From contig NZ_JAOEGN010000007.1 of the NCBI RefSeq assembly GCF_025446935.1, positions 41,438 to 105,437 of the forward strand: a DNA stretch of 64,000 bases. The letters are read 5' to 3'. Origin of the DNA: Paracholeplasma vituli. Lineage in GTDB: Bacteria; Bacillota_I; Bacilli_A; Acholeplasmatales; UBA5453. Of this stretch, positions 17,477 through 27,069 are shown piece by piece. The first letter of the stretch is position 1, and every line of letters starts with the position of its first letter. The translations under genes and the position numbers were made by a program. The notes beneath the pieces are model-generated. The model ran no database searches. It was not told the DNA's origin and worked only from the letters and a program-made list of their open reading frames with translations.

Positions 17477-18258
17477 ACATCCTCAAAAAGATTGGGTCTA
17501 AAGCCTTCATCGTTACGATTCTAGCCTTTTGTTACGCACCGATTTTATCGTTAGTGATTTTCTCTTTTAATGAGAATAAGAGTTTAACCAATTGGGGTGG
17601 GTTTTCCTTCAAATGGTATGAAAAACTGTTTGACTCGACAGACATCATGACAGCGGTCATCATGACACTGCTGATTGCTATACTCGCTACCCTGATATCT
17701 GTATTTATTGGAACACTGGCTGCGATATCTTTATCGAAATCCAAAAAGGTATTTAAAGATATCATTATGGGTGTGAACAATATACCGATTGTCAACCCAG
17801 AAATTGTTACAGCGGTAGGGTTGTTGTTGCTATTTGTATCTTTCCAAATCGACCGTGGCTACACAACGATGTTACTTGCACACGTGGCGTTTTGTACACC
17901 CTATGTAATCATTACAGTTTATCCAAAAGTAAAAAGTTTAGACCCGAACCTCGCTGAAGCAGCGAACGACTTAGGGGCGACACCGGTTCAAGCGCTTTGG
18001 TTGGTGGTATTCCCACAAATCAAAGTTGCGATCTTCGCAGCGGCAGCGATCGCGTTTACGATGAGTTTTGACGACTTTGTCATCTCGTATTTCACCGCTG
18101 GGTCCGCAACCAATATTAGTATTTATTTATACACATTAAGACGTGGGGTAGAACCGACCATCAATGCGCTATCGACAATCATCATCTTAATCATTGGTGT
18201 GATTGTCACATACCGCTATTTAAAATCAAATAATGAACAAGTAAAGGAGATTGAATAA
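17473..18258 (+). CDS. potC: Polyamine ABC transporter permease PotC
   Basis: Second permease, 261 aa, six helices, EAA loop EAANDLGATPVQALWLVVFP. The start overlaps the potB stop (ATGA) and the stop abuts the potD ATG, so the four genes form one tight operon. Confidence 0.93.
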   Translation: MNILKKIGSKAFIVTILAFCYAPILSLVIFSFNENKSLTNWGGFSFKWYEKLFDSTDIMTAVIMTLLIAILATLISVFIGTLAAISLSKSKKVFKDIIMGVNNIPIVNPEIVTAVGLLLLFVSFQIDRGYTTMLLAHVAFCTPYVIITVYPKVKSLDPNLAEAANDLGATPVQALWLVVFPQIKVAIFAAAAIAFTMSFDDFVISYFTAGSATNISIYLYTLRRGVEPTINALSTIIILIIGVIVTYRYLKSNNEQVKEIE

Positions 18259-19335
18259 ATGAAAAAAACGCTCGTTTTAGCTTTAATGGGCTTAGTGACT
18301 CTAGCCCTCACAGGGTGTGGGGTCGTAAGAAGCATAACTTGTATCAACAAAGAAAAATTAGCCCTATTCAACTGGGGAGAATATATTGACCCTGAAATCA
18401 TCAAAGGTTTTGAAGAAGAATACGATGTGTGTGTCAATATGTCGACATTCGCTTCGAATGAATCTGCGATCACCAAAATGAAGACAGAATCGTTTGATTT
18501 AGTCGTTCCAAGTGATTACGCGATTGAACAAATGGTTTCGGAAGACTTAATCCAAACGATTGATTGGAATCAAATCGAAGGCTTCGATCAAACCACGGAC
18601 TTAGCACCAGGTTTGGTATCTATTTTAGATGAACTCGATTTCGAATTGCTCAATTATGGCGTACCATACTTCTGGGGAAATGTCGGGATTTTATACAACA
18701 AAGATGTTGTGTCAAAATCTCAATTAGAAACCTTAGAATGGGAAGTATTCAAATCCAATGACTATGAGATTGCATTCTACGATTCTGCTCGTGATGGCTT
18801 TATGGTCGCGTTAAAGAATTTAGGTTATTCCATGAACACATCCAATCAAACAGAACTCAATGAAGCTGAAAACTGGTTGATGGATTTAGCGAGAAAAAAC
18901 AATGTAGTATTCTTAACCGATGAAATCTTAGATGATATGGTTTCGCTTACCTACGATTTAGCCCTTACCTATTCAGGGGACGCAATCTATTTGATGAGTG
19001 AACAAGAAAAACTCGATTTCTTCGTCCCAAGTAGCGGTACGAACGTATGGGTCGATGCCTTAGTCATTCCTAAGAATGCGAAAAATGTTGATCTTGCTTA
19101 TGCCTTTATTAACTACGTATTATCGTATGAATCCGCAACCCTCAACACCGAATACGTAATGTATTCAACCCCACGTAAAGATGTTTATGAAGCGATGATT
19201 TCTGAAGACTCTGATTTCTACGCTTATAAGAATGCCTATGAAGTTCAAATTCACGCGAATGACGAAGTGTTTCGTTACGTACCTGTAACTAAAGCCTTTG
19301 TTTCAGATGCATGGGCGAGAATTCGCGCAATCTAA
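18259..19335 (+). CDS. potD: Polyamine-binding lipoprotein PotD
   Basis: Extracellular substrate-binding protein, 358 aa. The lipobox ALTGC (Cys20) anchors it to the membrane in place of a free periplasmic form. The family start LALFNWGEYIDPEIIKGFEEE and the binding-lobe segment SFDLVVPSDYAIEQM are clear. AAGGAG precedes the ATG. It is last in the operon, before a terminator. Confidence 0.93.
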   Translation: MKKTLVLALMGLVTLALTGCGVVRSITCINKEKLALFNWGEYIDPEIIKGFEEEYDVCVNMSTFASNESAITKMKTESFDLVVPSDYAIEQMVSEDLIQTIDWNQIEGFDQTTDLAPGLVSILDELDFELLNYGVPYFWGNVGILYNKDVVSKSQLETLEWEVFKSNDYEIAFYDSARDGFMVALKNLGYSMNTSNQTELNEAENWLMDLARKNNVVFLTDEILDDMVSLTYDLALTYSGDAIYLMSEQEKLDFFVPSSGTNVWVDALVIPKNAKNVDLAYAFINYVLSYESATLNTEYVMYSTPRKDVYEAMISEDSDFYAYKNAYEVQIHANDEVFRYVPVTKAFVSDAWARIRAI

Positions 19336-19346
19336 ACTAAACCTTA

Positions 19347-19380
19347 AAAGGGACAGTCACTAAAGTGACGTCCTTTTTTT
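19347..19380 (+). terminator. Terminator of potABCD
   Basis: Long stem made of AAAGGGAC and GTCAC with GTGAC and GTCCTTTT (one bulged base), followed by T7. Confidence 0.8.
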
Positions 19381-19440
19381 GAGTTTGAATTTATTAATTC
19401 ACATACTTATGGTAAAATGGAAAAGAATTGAGGTTTACTT

Positions 19441-19809
19441 ATGCAAACAAGACACGAAATTAGAATCGAAACCATGACATTTTTATATCAACAAGACCTA
19501 AGAGGCGATATCGTTGTTGAAGAGTTTAAAGAATCCTACGATACCTACCAAGCGGTCTTAGCCCATTTAGCTGAAATTGACCAAATGATTTCATCGACGT
19601 TGGTGAACTATACCTTAGAAAGACTCTCGTTTGTAGACCGCGCCATCATCCGTTTGGCTGTTTATGAAATGATGTATACCGATACACCAAAATCGATCGT
19701 CATCAACGAAGCGATCAAACTCACCAAAGCCTACTCCAATTTGGATGATGAAAAACAATCCGCATTTACCAACCGATTATTAGACAATATTGCTAAACGA
19801 TTAGGGTGA
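19441..19809 (+). CDS. nusB: Transcription antitermination factor NusB
   Basis: 122-aa helical RNA-binding protein that joins NusE and boxA in rRNA antitermination. Family motifs FVDRAIIRLAVYEM and KSIVINEAIKLTKAYS are present. It is the first gene of a nusB-xseA-xseB-dxs-tlyA-recN run on the plus strand, the usual Firmicute order but without folD, ispA and argR. It is 4 nt from xseA. Confidence 0.93.
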   Translation: MQTRHEIRIETMTFLYQQDLRGDIVVEEFKESYDTYQAVLAHLAEIDQMISSTLVNYTLERLSFVDRAIIRLAVYEMMYTDTPKSIVINEAIKLTKAYSNLDDEKQSAFTNRLLDNIAKRLG

Positions 19810-19813
19810 TTCT

Positions 19814-21163
19814 ATGCAAGACATCCGTTATTTGACGGTTACGGCTTTAACCAAATACATCAAACAGATTCTCGAAAATGACAAGCACCTAGGCCAGATT
19901 TATATCAAGGGTGAGATTTCCAACTTGACCAAACACAGCCGTGGTCATTTTTACTTTACACTGAAGGATGAGGGCGCTCAAATTCGCGTTACAATGTTTT
20001 CTAACTACGTAAAAAACCTAAACTTCAGTCCAAAAGATGGGGATAAGGTTCGTCTATTTGGTTCAATCTCGTTATACGAAGCAGGCGGGTCTTACGCCAT
20101 TAATGCCTATACCTTAGAACAAGACGGAATTGGTAGTTTATATTTAGCCTATGAGAAACTCAAAAAGTCTTTAAACGACTTAGGCTATTTTGACCCAAAA
20201 CGTAAAAAAGCCATCCCGAATTATCCCAAAGCAATCGGTGTGATTACCTCACCAACCGGGGCAGCCATCCGTGACATCATTCATACCATCGAAAGACGTT
20301 ACCCATCCGCAACCCTTTACTTATACCCAGCTTTAGTTCAAGGGGAAGAAGCGAAGTATTCGATTGAAAAACAAATTCAAAAAGCAAACAAAGACCAACT
20401 TGTCGATGTCCTCATCGTTGGACGTGGGGGTGGGTCGATTGAAGATCTCTGGGCATTTAATGAAATGCCTGTCATCGAAGCGATTTTACAATCAAAGATT
20501 CCAATCATTTCCGCAGTAGGACACGAAACCGACTTCACACTAGCAGACTTTGTCTCAGACTTAAGAGCACCAACCCCGACCGCGGCTGGTGAACTCTCCA
20601 CCCCAAGTAAAGATACGTTACTCGAACTCGTTTCAGGGTATCGAAATCAACTTGAAGTCTATACCCGTAAACACATTGAACAACAAAAAACACGACTCGT
20701 TCATTTAGATGAAAGACTCGCATCCAAAGCCCCAATGGCACTCATTAAACAGCTGTATGAACGTTATCAAAACGCGAACAAGCAATTAGAAGGTTCGATG
20801 GAACGTCTACTTTCAGGGAAAAAACACCAGTTTGATTTACTCAATCAACGACTTCAAGACTACGATATTCAAACACTGATAGCCTATAAAGTCGAAAAAA
20901 CAACGCAATTAGCCAATAATTTAACTCAAAACTACGAACGCTTAAGGGTTAAGAAAGAAGACCAGTTCCAACTTTTACTTCAAGCTTTAAAACACCAAAA
21001 TCCATTATCGCTGATGGATAAAGGGTATACCTATACGACAAAAAATCAAAAACGCATAGAATCCGTGACCGATATTGAGGTTGGGGATGCCATTGAAACC
21101 ACCCTGAAGGATGGGAAACTCACTTCAGTGGTAAAAAATAAGGAGACACACACATGGAAATGA
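19814..21163 (+). CDS. xseA: Exodeoxyribonuclease VII large subunit XseA
   Basis: 449-aa catalytic subunit of the ssDNA exonuclease VII. An N-terminal OB fold (about 1-105) includes GEISNLTKHSRGHFYFTLKD. The catalytic domain has GVITSPTGAAIRDI and the DxG/GGG-type motif VGRGGGSIEDLWAFNE, followed by GHETDFTLADFVSDLRAPTP and a long coiled coil (about 270-390). It overlaps xseB by ten bases. Confidence 0.96.
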   Translation: MQDIRYLTVTALTKYIKQILENDKHLGQIYIKGEISNLTKHSRGHFYFTLKDEGAQIRVTMFSNYVKNLNFSPKDGDKVRLFGSISLYEAGGSYAINAYTLEQDGIGSLYLAYEKLKKSLNDLGYFDPKRKKAIPNYPKAIGVITSPTGAAIRDIIHTIERRYPSATLYLYPALVQGEEAKYSIEKQIQKANKDQLVDVLIVGRGGGSIEDLWAFNEMPVIEAILQSKIPIISAVGHETDFTLADFVSDLRAPTPTAAGELSTPSKDTLLELVSGYRNQLEVYTRKHIEQQKTRLVHLDERLASKAPMALIKQLYERYQNANKQLEGSMERLLSGKKHQFDLLNQRLQDYDIQTLIAYKVEKTTQLANNLTQNYERLRVKKEDQFQLLLQALKHQNPLSLMDKGYTYTTKNQKRIESVTDIEVGDAIETTLKDGKLTSVVKNKETHTWK

Positions 21164-21363
21164 CATTTGAACAAGCCATTCAAGCTTTAGAAAAAACCGT
21201 TAAAGCACTCGAAAACAAAGACATCGCTTTGGATGAAGCCGTTAAACTTTATAACGAAGGCTTGAAATTATCCAAAATCTGTTACGAATTATTGACACAA
21301 TCTGAAAAATTGGTCGTGAAAACCATGACCGAGAACGGACCAGAAGATTTCAAACTAGAATAA
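21154..21363 (+). CDS. xseB: Exodeoxyribonuclease VII small subunit XseB
   Basis: 69-aa helical hairpin subunit (MTFEQAIQALEKTVKALEN, then LDEAVKLYNEGLKL) that wraps the XseA coiled coil. It overlaps the end of xseA, as is usual, and a GGAGA-like site lies within xseA. Confidence 0.94.
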   Translation: MEMTFEQAIQALEKTVKALENKDIALDEAVKLYNEGLKLSKICYELLTQSEKLVVKTMTENGPEDFKLE

Positions 21364-21372
21364 GAGGTTATC

Positions 21373-23208
21373 ATGAAACTTACCGATATCAAAAGCCCCA
21401 AAGACATCCAATCGATGTCGATCAAAGAACTCGAAACACTGTCTGCGGAAATCAGACATTTTTTGGTCGATTCGATCAGTAAAACTGGGGGACACCTCGC
21501 CTCGAATCTCGGTGCGGTAGAATTATCGATTGCGTTACACTATGTCTTCGATTCCCCCAACGATCAATTCATTTTTGATGTTGGGCACCAATCGTATACC
21601 CATAAAATTCTAACGGGTAGAGCAGACCAATTTGATACCTTAAGACAACACAATGGCCTTTCAGGTTATATCAACTATAAAGAATCTATCCACGATGTGT
21701 GGGAATCTGGACACGCGGGCACGGCAGTCTCTGCTTTACATGGCATCTTAAAAGCGAAACAGCTCAAAGGAGAATCCGGCACAGCCATCGCCTTAGTTGG
21801 AGATGGGTCCATTACCTCTGGGATGAGCTTTGAAGCTTTGAATTTATTAGGGTCAGACCATACTCTAAAAGGCATCGTCATTTTAAACGATAACAACATG
21901 TCGATATCTAAAAACGTTGGAGCTCTATCGAAAGTTTTGACCGCCTTACGCGGTAACCGCTTCTTCATGAAACTTAGAAATGGAATCGCGAAAATTATGC
22001 CCAATTTAATTGCGCGTATTTACCGTCGTTTAAAACGTGCGGTCAAAGCGCTATTTCAATCGGGTAATATTTTTGAAGAACTCGGTTATGCTTACATCGG
22101 TCCGATTGACGGGAACGATTTAAAAACCGTCATTAAGACCTTAAATCAAGCGAAAAAAATGAAAAAGAGCGTGGTGATTCACGCCGTAACTGAAAAAGGA
22201 AAAGGCTATGAAATCGCAGCCGCAGATGATAACGGCAAATTCCATGGGGTATCCTCGTTTGATAAAAACACAGGCGCTCCAGTGAAAACCAACCACAATG
22301 GGATGAAATCCTTCAGTGAAGTCATCAGCGAAGCGATGATCCACTACCAAAAAATCGAAAAAACATTCGTGATTATGCCAGCGATGCTGGTGGGTACGAA
22401 GTTTGAAAAGTTCTATCAACAATTTCCAGACCGCTTAATCGATGTCGGGATTGCAGAAGAACACGCCGCAACCATGGCGGGTGCGATGGCACGAAATGGG
22501 GTTTCAGTATTCTTACCCCTTTACGCAACCTTCACGCAGCGTGCTTATGATCAAATCATGAACGACATTGCGAGACCTGATACAAAAGTCATTTTCGGAA
22601 TCGACCGTGCTGGGTTTGTTGGCGATGACGGGTCTACCCACCAAGGGTTGTTTGACGTTTCAATTTTTCACTCGATGCCAAACGTCGTTATCACGATGCC
22701 TTATGACGCTCAAGAAGCGTTTAATCTCATTCGATATGGCTATAGTCAAACCCACCCATTCGTCATTCGTTACCCACGTTTAGAAACCCACTTTGATCCA
22801 GCTAATCCACCGAAGTTTGAACTGATTACTCCGACCTGGACAGTATTTAGCGAAGGCGATGAACAAGTCTGGATCAGCTATGGTCCGGGACTTGATTTAC
22901 TCTTAAAAGCGAAACAGGCTATAGGCATCAACGCGAGAATCCTCAATGCGAGATTCATCCGTCCAATCGATGAAGTGATGTTAAAAGAATCGCTTGAACT
23001 CAATACCAAAGTCTTTGTATATGAGGAAGCATTTGGTTCGGGGACGTTATATCACCACATCTTAGAATTCGCGATGAAACATCAGTTTGTTAACAAGATT
23101 GGTTCGATGTCTGTTAAAGACGTCATACATCACGGAACACGCGAACACAATCAAAAAGATGCGGGTATTGATTTAGACCATTTGATAGAAACCCTTAAGA
23201 CCTTATGA
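21373..23208 (+). CDS. dxs: 1-deoxy-D-xylulose-5-phosphate synthase Dxs
   Basis: Thiamine-diphosphate enzyme for the first step of the MEP isoprenoid pathway (pyruvate plus glyceraldehyde 3-phosphate). TPP-binding motif GDGSITSGMSFEALNLLG-N with NDNNMSI, the glutamate in DVGIAEEHAATMAGAMA, and the C-terminal transketolase domain are present. At 611 aa it is near the family length. With ispH elsewhere in the window it shows use of the MEP route. Its TGA stop overlaps the tlyA start (ATGA). Confidence 0.95.
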   Translation: MKLTDIKSPKDIQSMSIKELETLSAEIRHFLVDSISKTGGHLASNLGAVELSIALHYVFDSPNDQFIFDVGHQSYTHKILTGRADQFDTLRQHNGLSGYINYKESIHDVWESGHAGTAVSALHGILKAKQLKGESGTAIALVGDGSITSGMSFEALNLLGSDHTLKGIVILNDNNMSISKNVGALSKVLTALRGNRFFMKLRNGIAKIMPNLIARIYRRLKRAVKALFQSGNIFEELGYAYIGPIDGNDLKTVIKTLNQAKKMKKSVVIHAVTEKGKGYEIAAADDNGKFHGVSSFDKNTGAPVKTNHNGMKSFSEVISEAMIHYQKIEKTFVIMPAMLVGTKFEKFYQQFPDRLIDVGIAEEHAATMAGAMARNGVSVFLPLYATFTQRAYDQIMNDIARPDTKVIFGIDRAGFVGDDGSTHQGLFDVSIFHSMPNVVITMPYDAQEAFNLIRYGYSQTHPFVIRYPRLETHFDPANPPKFELITPTWTVFSEGDEQVWISYGPGLDLLLKAKQAIGINARILNARFIRPIDEVMLKESLELNTKVFVYEEAFGSGTLYHHILEFAMKHQFVNKIGSMSVKDVIHHGTREHNQKDAGIDLDHLIETLKTL

Positions 23209-23897
23209 GACTCGATCACTATATGGTAGAAGCGTACCAAAAGACACGCTCACAAGTTCAAGACTTAATCAAACAAGGCAAAGTGATGGTTGGTAATCAA
23301 ATTATCACGAAGACCGGATATGAACTCAAAGACGAAGTGGTGATCCTCATTGAAGATAACCGCTATGTCTCACGTGGTGGTTTAAAACTACTAGACGCGA
23401 TTACCGCGTTTCAACTCGATTTTAAAGATGTAGTCGTCTGTGATATCGGTTCATCGACAGGTGGGTTTACCGATTGTGCTTTACAACACGGGGCTAAGAA
23501 GGTGTATGCCTACGATGTTGGATCTAATCAGATGCATGACAGTCTAAGACATGACCCGAGAGTGATCCTCCACGAACAAACAAATATCCTTTCCGTCACA
23601 TTACCGACAGATATCCAAATTTATACAGTCGATGTTTCATTCACATCGGTTAAACCAATATTAAATTACTTACAAACTCAAACAGGCACCTTCATCATCT
23701 TGGTGAAACCCCAATTTGAAGTTGGACCTGAATTCATTAAAGATGGGATCGTGAAAGACCCTAAAAAGCAAAAAGACGCACTCGATGGTATTATCAGTTA
23801 TGCCAAACATTTAGGCTTTATCATAAAAGCCCATAAGACTTCAGATCTCTTAGGTAAAATGGGCAACCAAGAATTCTTACTGTACGCAACCAAGTAA
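23205..23897 (+). CDS. tlyA: TlyA-family rRNA 2'-O-methyltransferase
   Basis: 230-aa protein with an N-terminal S4 RNA-binding domain (RLDHYMVEAYQKTRSQVQDL) and an FtsJ-like SAM domain. The linker motif YVSRGGLKLLDA and SAM motif DIGSSTGGFTDCALQHGA are typical, as is VKPQFEVG. It is somewhat shorter than the usual ~270 aa. Translationally coupled to dxs and followed by recN after 13 nt. Confidence 0.9.
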   Translation: MRLDHYMVEAYQKTRSQVQDLIKQGKVMVGNQIITKTGYELKDEVVILIEDNRYVSRGGLKLLDAITAFQLDFKDVVVCDIGSSTGGFTDCALQHGAKKVYAYDVGSNQMHDSLRHDPRVILHEQTNILSVTLPTDIQIYTVDVSFTSVKPILNYLQTQTGTFIILVKPQFEVGPEFIKDGIVKDPKKQKDALDGIISYAKHLGFIIKAHKTSDLLGKMGNQEFLLYATK

Positions 23898-23910
23898 AGG
23901 GGAATCGTCT

Positions 23911-25572
23911 ATGTTACAAACGCTTAAAATCGAAAATCTCGCCATCATCGAAGACTTATCGGTCACGTTTCATCCAAACATGACCGCCCTAACCGGACAA
24001 ACTGGTGCGGGGAAGAGCTTGTTGATTGACTCATTAAAACTCTTATTCGGTGCGAGAGCGGACGCAGACCTCATCCGTTATGGCTCAGATTCCGCCACCG
24101 TAGTGGGGGTTTTTAGCGATATTCGTAAACCTTTAGCCGACTACTTAAAAACATTGGACATCGACTCAAACCAACTCGTGATCAAACGCGAAATGAGCCG
24201 ATCGAATAAAAACCAAATCAGTGTGAATCAAAAGCCGATTACACTTTCCGAACTCAAACGCATTGCGTTTTTCTTAGGCGATATTCATGAACAACATGAT
24301 ATCTCAAAACTATTAGACCCTAAACTCCAATTATCCTTGATTGACCAAATGGACCCCGATGGGATTTTACCCTTATTCAATCAATACCTTTTAAGCAAAG
24401 AACAGTATTTATCTCAGCTTAAAAAATACGAACACGCTCAAAAAGAACAATCGAATAAAAAAGAACAATTAGAACGACTAAAAGAAGAACAGGACGAACT
24501 TTCTAAGTTTGGATTAAACCCTACTGAAGTAAGTGAACTCAATGAGAAAATCGAAAAGCTTTCTCATGAGGAAAAAATTGTCACAAGGGTATCAAGAGCC
24601 TATGAAATCCTTGATGAACTCTATCAAAAAGGGGACCTCTATGAGGCCTCAGACTTATTATCTGAAATCAAAGTCTACGATGCGTTATACGCGACAGGTT
24701 CAGATTCATTAAAGAATGTATATTACGAACTCGAAGGCTTGAGAAGTGATTTAAAGAAGAGTTTAGATATTTTTGAATACCGATCTGAATTTGAACTTGA
24801 TACCCTTCAAGAACGAGCTCATGAAATCACTCTAATTGAGAAGAAATATAAGAGGTCTATACCTGAACTCATCGAGTATTTAAAAGAAATCAGCGAACAG
24901 ATTTTAATGACCGAAGACTATGAAGGTTATCTAAAATCACTCAAAGCCGAGTTAGATCAAAAATATAAACTCGTTCTAGACGCTGGAATGAAACTCCACC
25001 AAGCGAGACTCAAACTCTCGAAAAAATTAGAATCAGAAATCATCGATGAACTTCAAAACTTGGATTTGGAAAAAGTCCGTTTTGAAATTCATTTTGAACC
25101 AAAGACTACGCCGGTAACCCTTTATGAAGATGGCTTAGACATCGTCAATTTTTACATCGGCCTAAACCAAGGGGAGCCGTTAAAACCACTATATAAAACC
25201 GCCTCTGGTGGCGAACTATCGCGCTTTATGCTCGCCCTTAAAATCGTATTCGCGAAATTCCAATCTTTAGGTTTGGTTGTTTTCGATGAAATCGACATGG
25301 GGATTTCTGGGAAAACCGCTTCGAAGGTTGCGAATCGAATCCACGCTTTAAGCAGTCAAACCCAAGTCTTAACCATTACCCATTTAGCTCAGGTCGCTGC
25401 CAAAGCCGATCACCATTATCACATCCTAAAGAAAATAAAAGATAACCGTACGGTTACCCAAATTGATATACTCACCGAAGAAAAACGCATCGAAATCATC
25501 GCGGAAATGTTATCTGGTGAACGTATGGATAGTTATGCGATTCAACATGCGAAAGCCCTATTAGAGAAATAA
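23911..25572 (+). CDS. recN: DNA repair protein RecN
   Basis: SMC-like ATPase for double-strand break repair, 553 aa. Walker A TGQTGAGKSLLIDSLKLL is near the N terminus, a central coiled coil spans about 155-370, and the C-terminal half has the signature LKPLYKTASGGELSRFMLAL with Walker B LVVFDEIDMGISG. AAAGGGG precedes the ATG. It is the last gene of the nusB operon, before a terminator. Confidence 0.95.
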   Translation: MLQTLKIENLAIIEDLSVTFHPNMTALTGQTGAGKSLLIDSLKLLFGARADADLIRYGSDSATVVGVFSDIRKPLADYLKTLDIDSNQLVIKREMSRSNKNQISVNQKPITLSELKRIAFFLGDIHEQHDISKLLDPKLQLSLIDQMDPDGILPLFNQYLLSKEQYLSQLKKYEHAQKEQSNKKEQLERLKEEQDELSKFGLNPTEVSELNEKIEKLSHEEKIVTRVSRAYEILDELYQKGDLYEASDLLSEIKVYDALYATGSDSLKNVYYELEGLRSDLKKSLDIFEYRSEFELDTLQERAHEITLIEKKYKRSIPELIEYLKEISEQILMTEDYEGYLKSLKAELDQKYKLVLDAGMKLHQARLKLSKKLESEIIDELQNLDLEKVRFEIHFEPKTTPVTLYEDGLDIVNFYIGLNQGEPLKPLYKTASGGELSRFMLALKIVFAKFQSLGLVVFDEIDMGISGKTASKVANRIHALSSQTQVLTITHLAQVAAKADHHYHILKKIKDNRTVTQIDILTEEKRIEIIAEMLSGERMDSYAIQHAKALLEK

Positions 25573-25593
25573 AAAAAGGCTTTCGCCTTTTCT
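25572..25593. terminator. Bidirectional terminator after recN
   Basis: AAAAGGC-TTTC-GCCTTTT stem with an A-tract before and T-tract after, between the convergent recN and small membrane gene. Confidence 0.8.
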
Positions 25594-25781
25594 TATGCTC
25601 TTTCTATTAACATCATAATCAATGCAATAAACGGTAAAATAATCATACCTAGAACGAGGATAATCACAATGGTCTTACCCCACCAAGTCTTAAGTGGATT
25701 TCTTAGGGTTGGGACTTCAAATGTGTTTGAATTGGTTTCTGTTTTCTTCGCTTTTGGTCTATCTATTTTCTTATCAGCCAT
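25593..25781 (-). CDS. Small single-helix membrane protein, unknown
   Basis: 62 aa: a charged N-terminal part (MADKKIDRPKAKKTETNS), then one strong hydrophobic helix (about 37-59) with positive charges on its N-terminal side. No family is recognised. The ATG at 25781 has GAGGTG seven bases upstream. It is divergent from dinB. Confidence 0.65.
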   Translation of the reverse strand: MADKKIDRPKAKKTETNSNTFEVPTLRNPLKTWWGKTIVIILVLGMIILPFIALIMMLIERA

Positions 25782-25851
25782 AATTATCACCTCAACTTGA
25801 TTTCATCATTATGATTATAATATAAAACCCCTTAAAAAGGAAGTGATTTTA

Positions 25852-27003
25852 ATGAAAAGTAGCGTAAGAGTCATTTTTCACATCGATTTAAACGCCTTTT
25901 TCGCTTCAGTGGAAATGATTGAAAATCCTTCATTAAAAAATAAAGTATTCGCTGTCGGCGGAGGCTTAAGCTATAACCGTGGTGGGATTCTTACAACTGC
26001 CTCTTATAAAGCGCGCAAATACGGCATTAGAAGTGCGATGACGGTTTCTCAAGCGTTATCACTTTATCCTAAATTGATCGTCGTTCCGAACCGTCACGGT
26101 TTGTATCAACAGTATTCTCATAAATTCATTTCGTATTTGAAGACGTATACAGACCTTGTTTGGCAGGTTTCGATTGATGAAGCGTATATGGATGTGACAG
26201 ATATTGAAGGGATTCACCCCTTAGCACTCGCGAAGAAAATCCAAAATGAGTTGGTTTCTTTATATAAACTACCCTCATCTATTGGTATCGCACCGACACT
26301 ATTTCTTGCTAAAATGGGTTCTGATATGAAAAAACCCATGGGGATCACCGTCATTCGTAAGCGGGATGTTAAACAAAAGATATACCCATTACCCATTAAA
26401 GATATGTATGGTTTAGGGAAAAAGACCTACCCCAAGTTAGAAAAATTAGGGATTTATACAATTGAAGACTTCGTTAATCCAGATAATCAAACGAAGGTTT
26501 TAAGTGTGTTGAGTCAGACGCATTTCGAGTCCTATATGAAAGATATTCACGGGTTATCATCAAATGTCGTAGACCCTTCAAAGTATGCACTACCGAAAAG
26601 TATTTCAAATGAGATGACACTATCATTTGACACCGATATAGAACAAGTCATCAAAGATACCTTAATTGGACAGTTAAATGATGCGTATCCAAGGATGAAA
26701 AACGATAAGTTATTCACCAAAACTGTCGGTATAAGATTACGTTATTCTAACTTTGAAACCACACAAAAGGTCAAAACCCTCGCGGATTACACAGATGATT
26801 ATGATACCATCTTGAATATTGTCCTAGAACTCTTAGAAACCTTTTATACAGGTAAACCGGTAAGATTAATCGGGGTCTCATTAAATAACTTAAAACTCAA
26901 AACCGAGATTCAAAAACCTTATGACTTATTTGAGTATCAGGCCAATGAAGAAAAGTTAAAAAAGGCATACACAAAACCCGAAAACGAAGATAATGAGAAA
27001 TAA
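25852..27003 (+). CDS. dinB: DNA polymerase IV (Y family)
   Basis: Translesion polymerase of 383 aa. Catalytic acidic residues are seen in FHIDLNAFFASVE and SIDEAYMDVT; the fingers motif YKARKYGIRSAM and the HhH motif MYGLGKKTYPKLEKLGI follow, then the little-finger domain. No clear beta-clamp-binding QLxLF end is seen. The ATG at 25852 follows GGAAGTG. Transcribed alone. Confidence 0.93.
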   Translation: MKSSVRVIFHIDLNAFFASVEMIENPSLKNKVFAVGGGLSYNRGGILTTASYKARKYGIRSAMTVSQALSLYPKLIVVPNRHGLYQQYSHKFISYLKTYTDLVWQVSIDEAYMDVTDIEGIHPLALAKKIQNELVSLYKLPSSIGIAPTLFLAKMGSDMKKPMGITVIRKRDVKQKIYPLPIKDMYGLGKKTYPKLEKLGIYTIEDFVNPDNQTKVLSVLSQTHFESYMKDIHGLSSNVVDPSKYALPKSISNEMTLSFDTDIEQVIKDTLIGQLNDAYPRMKNDKLFTKTVGIRLRYSNFETTQKVKTLADYTDDYDTILNIVLELLETFYTGKPVRLIGVSLNNLKLKTEIQKPYDLFEYQANEEKLKKAYTKPENEDNEK

Positions 27004-27069
27004 TTTACAATTAAAGCGATTGTTATAATAAAAAAAGTATATAATAGAACTTAACGAGGTGAACATATT

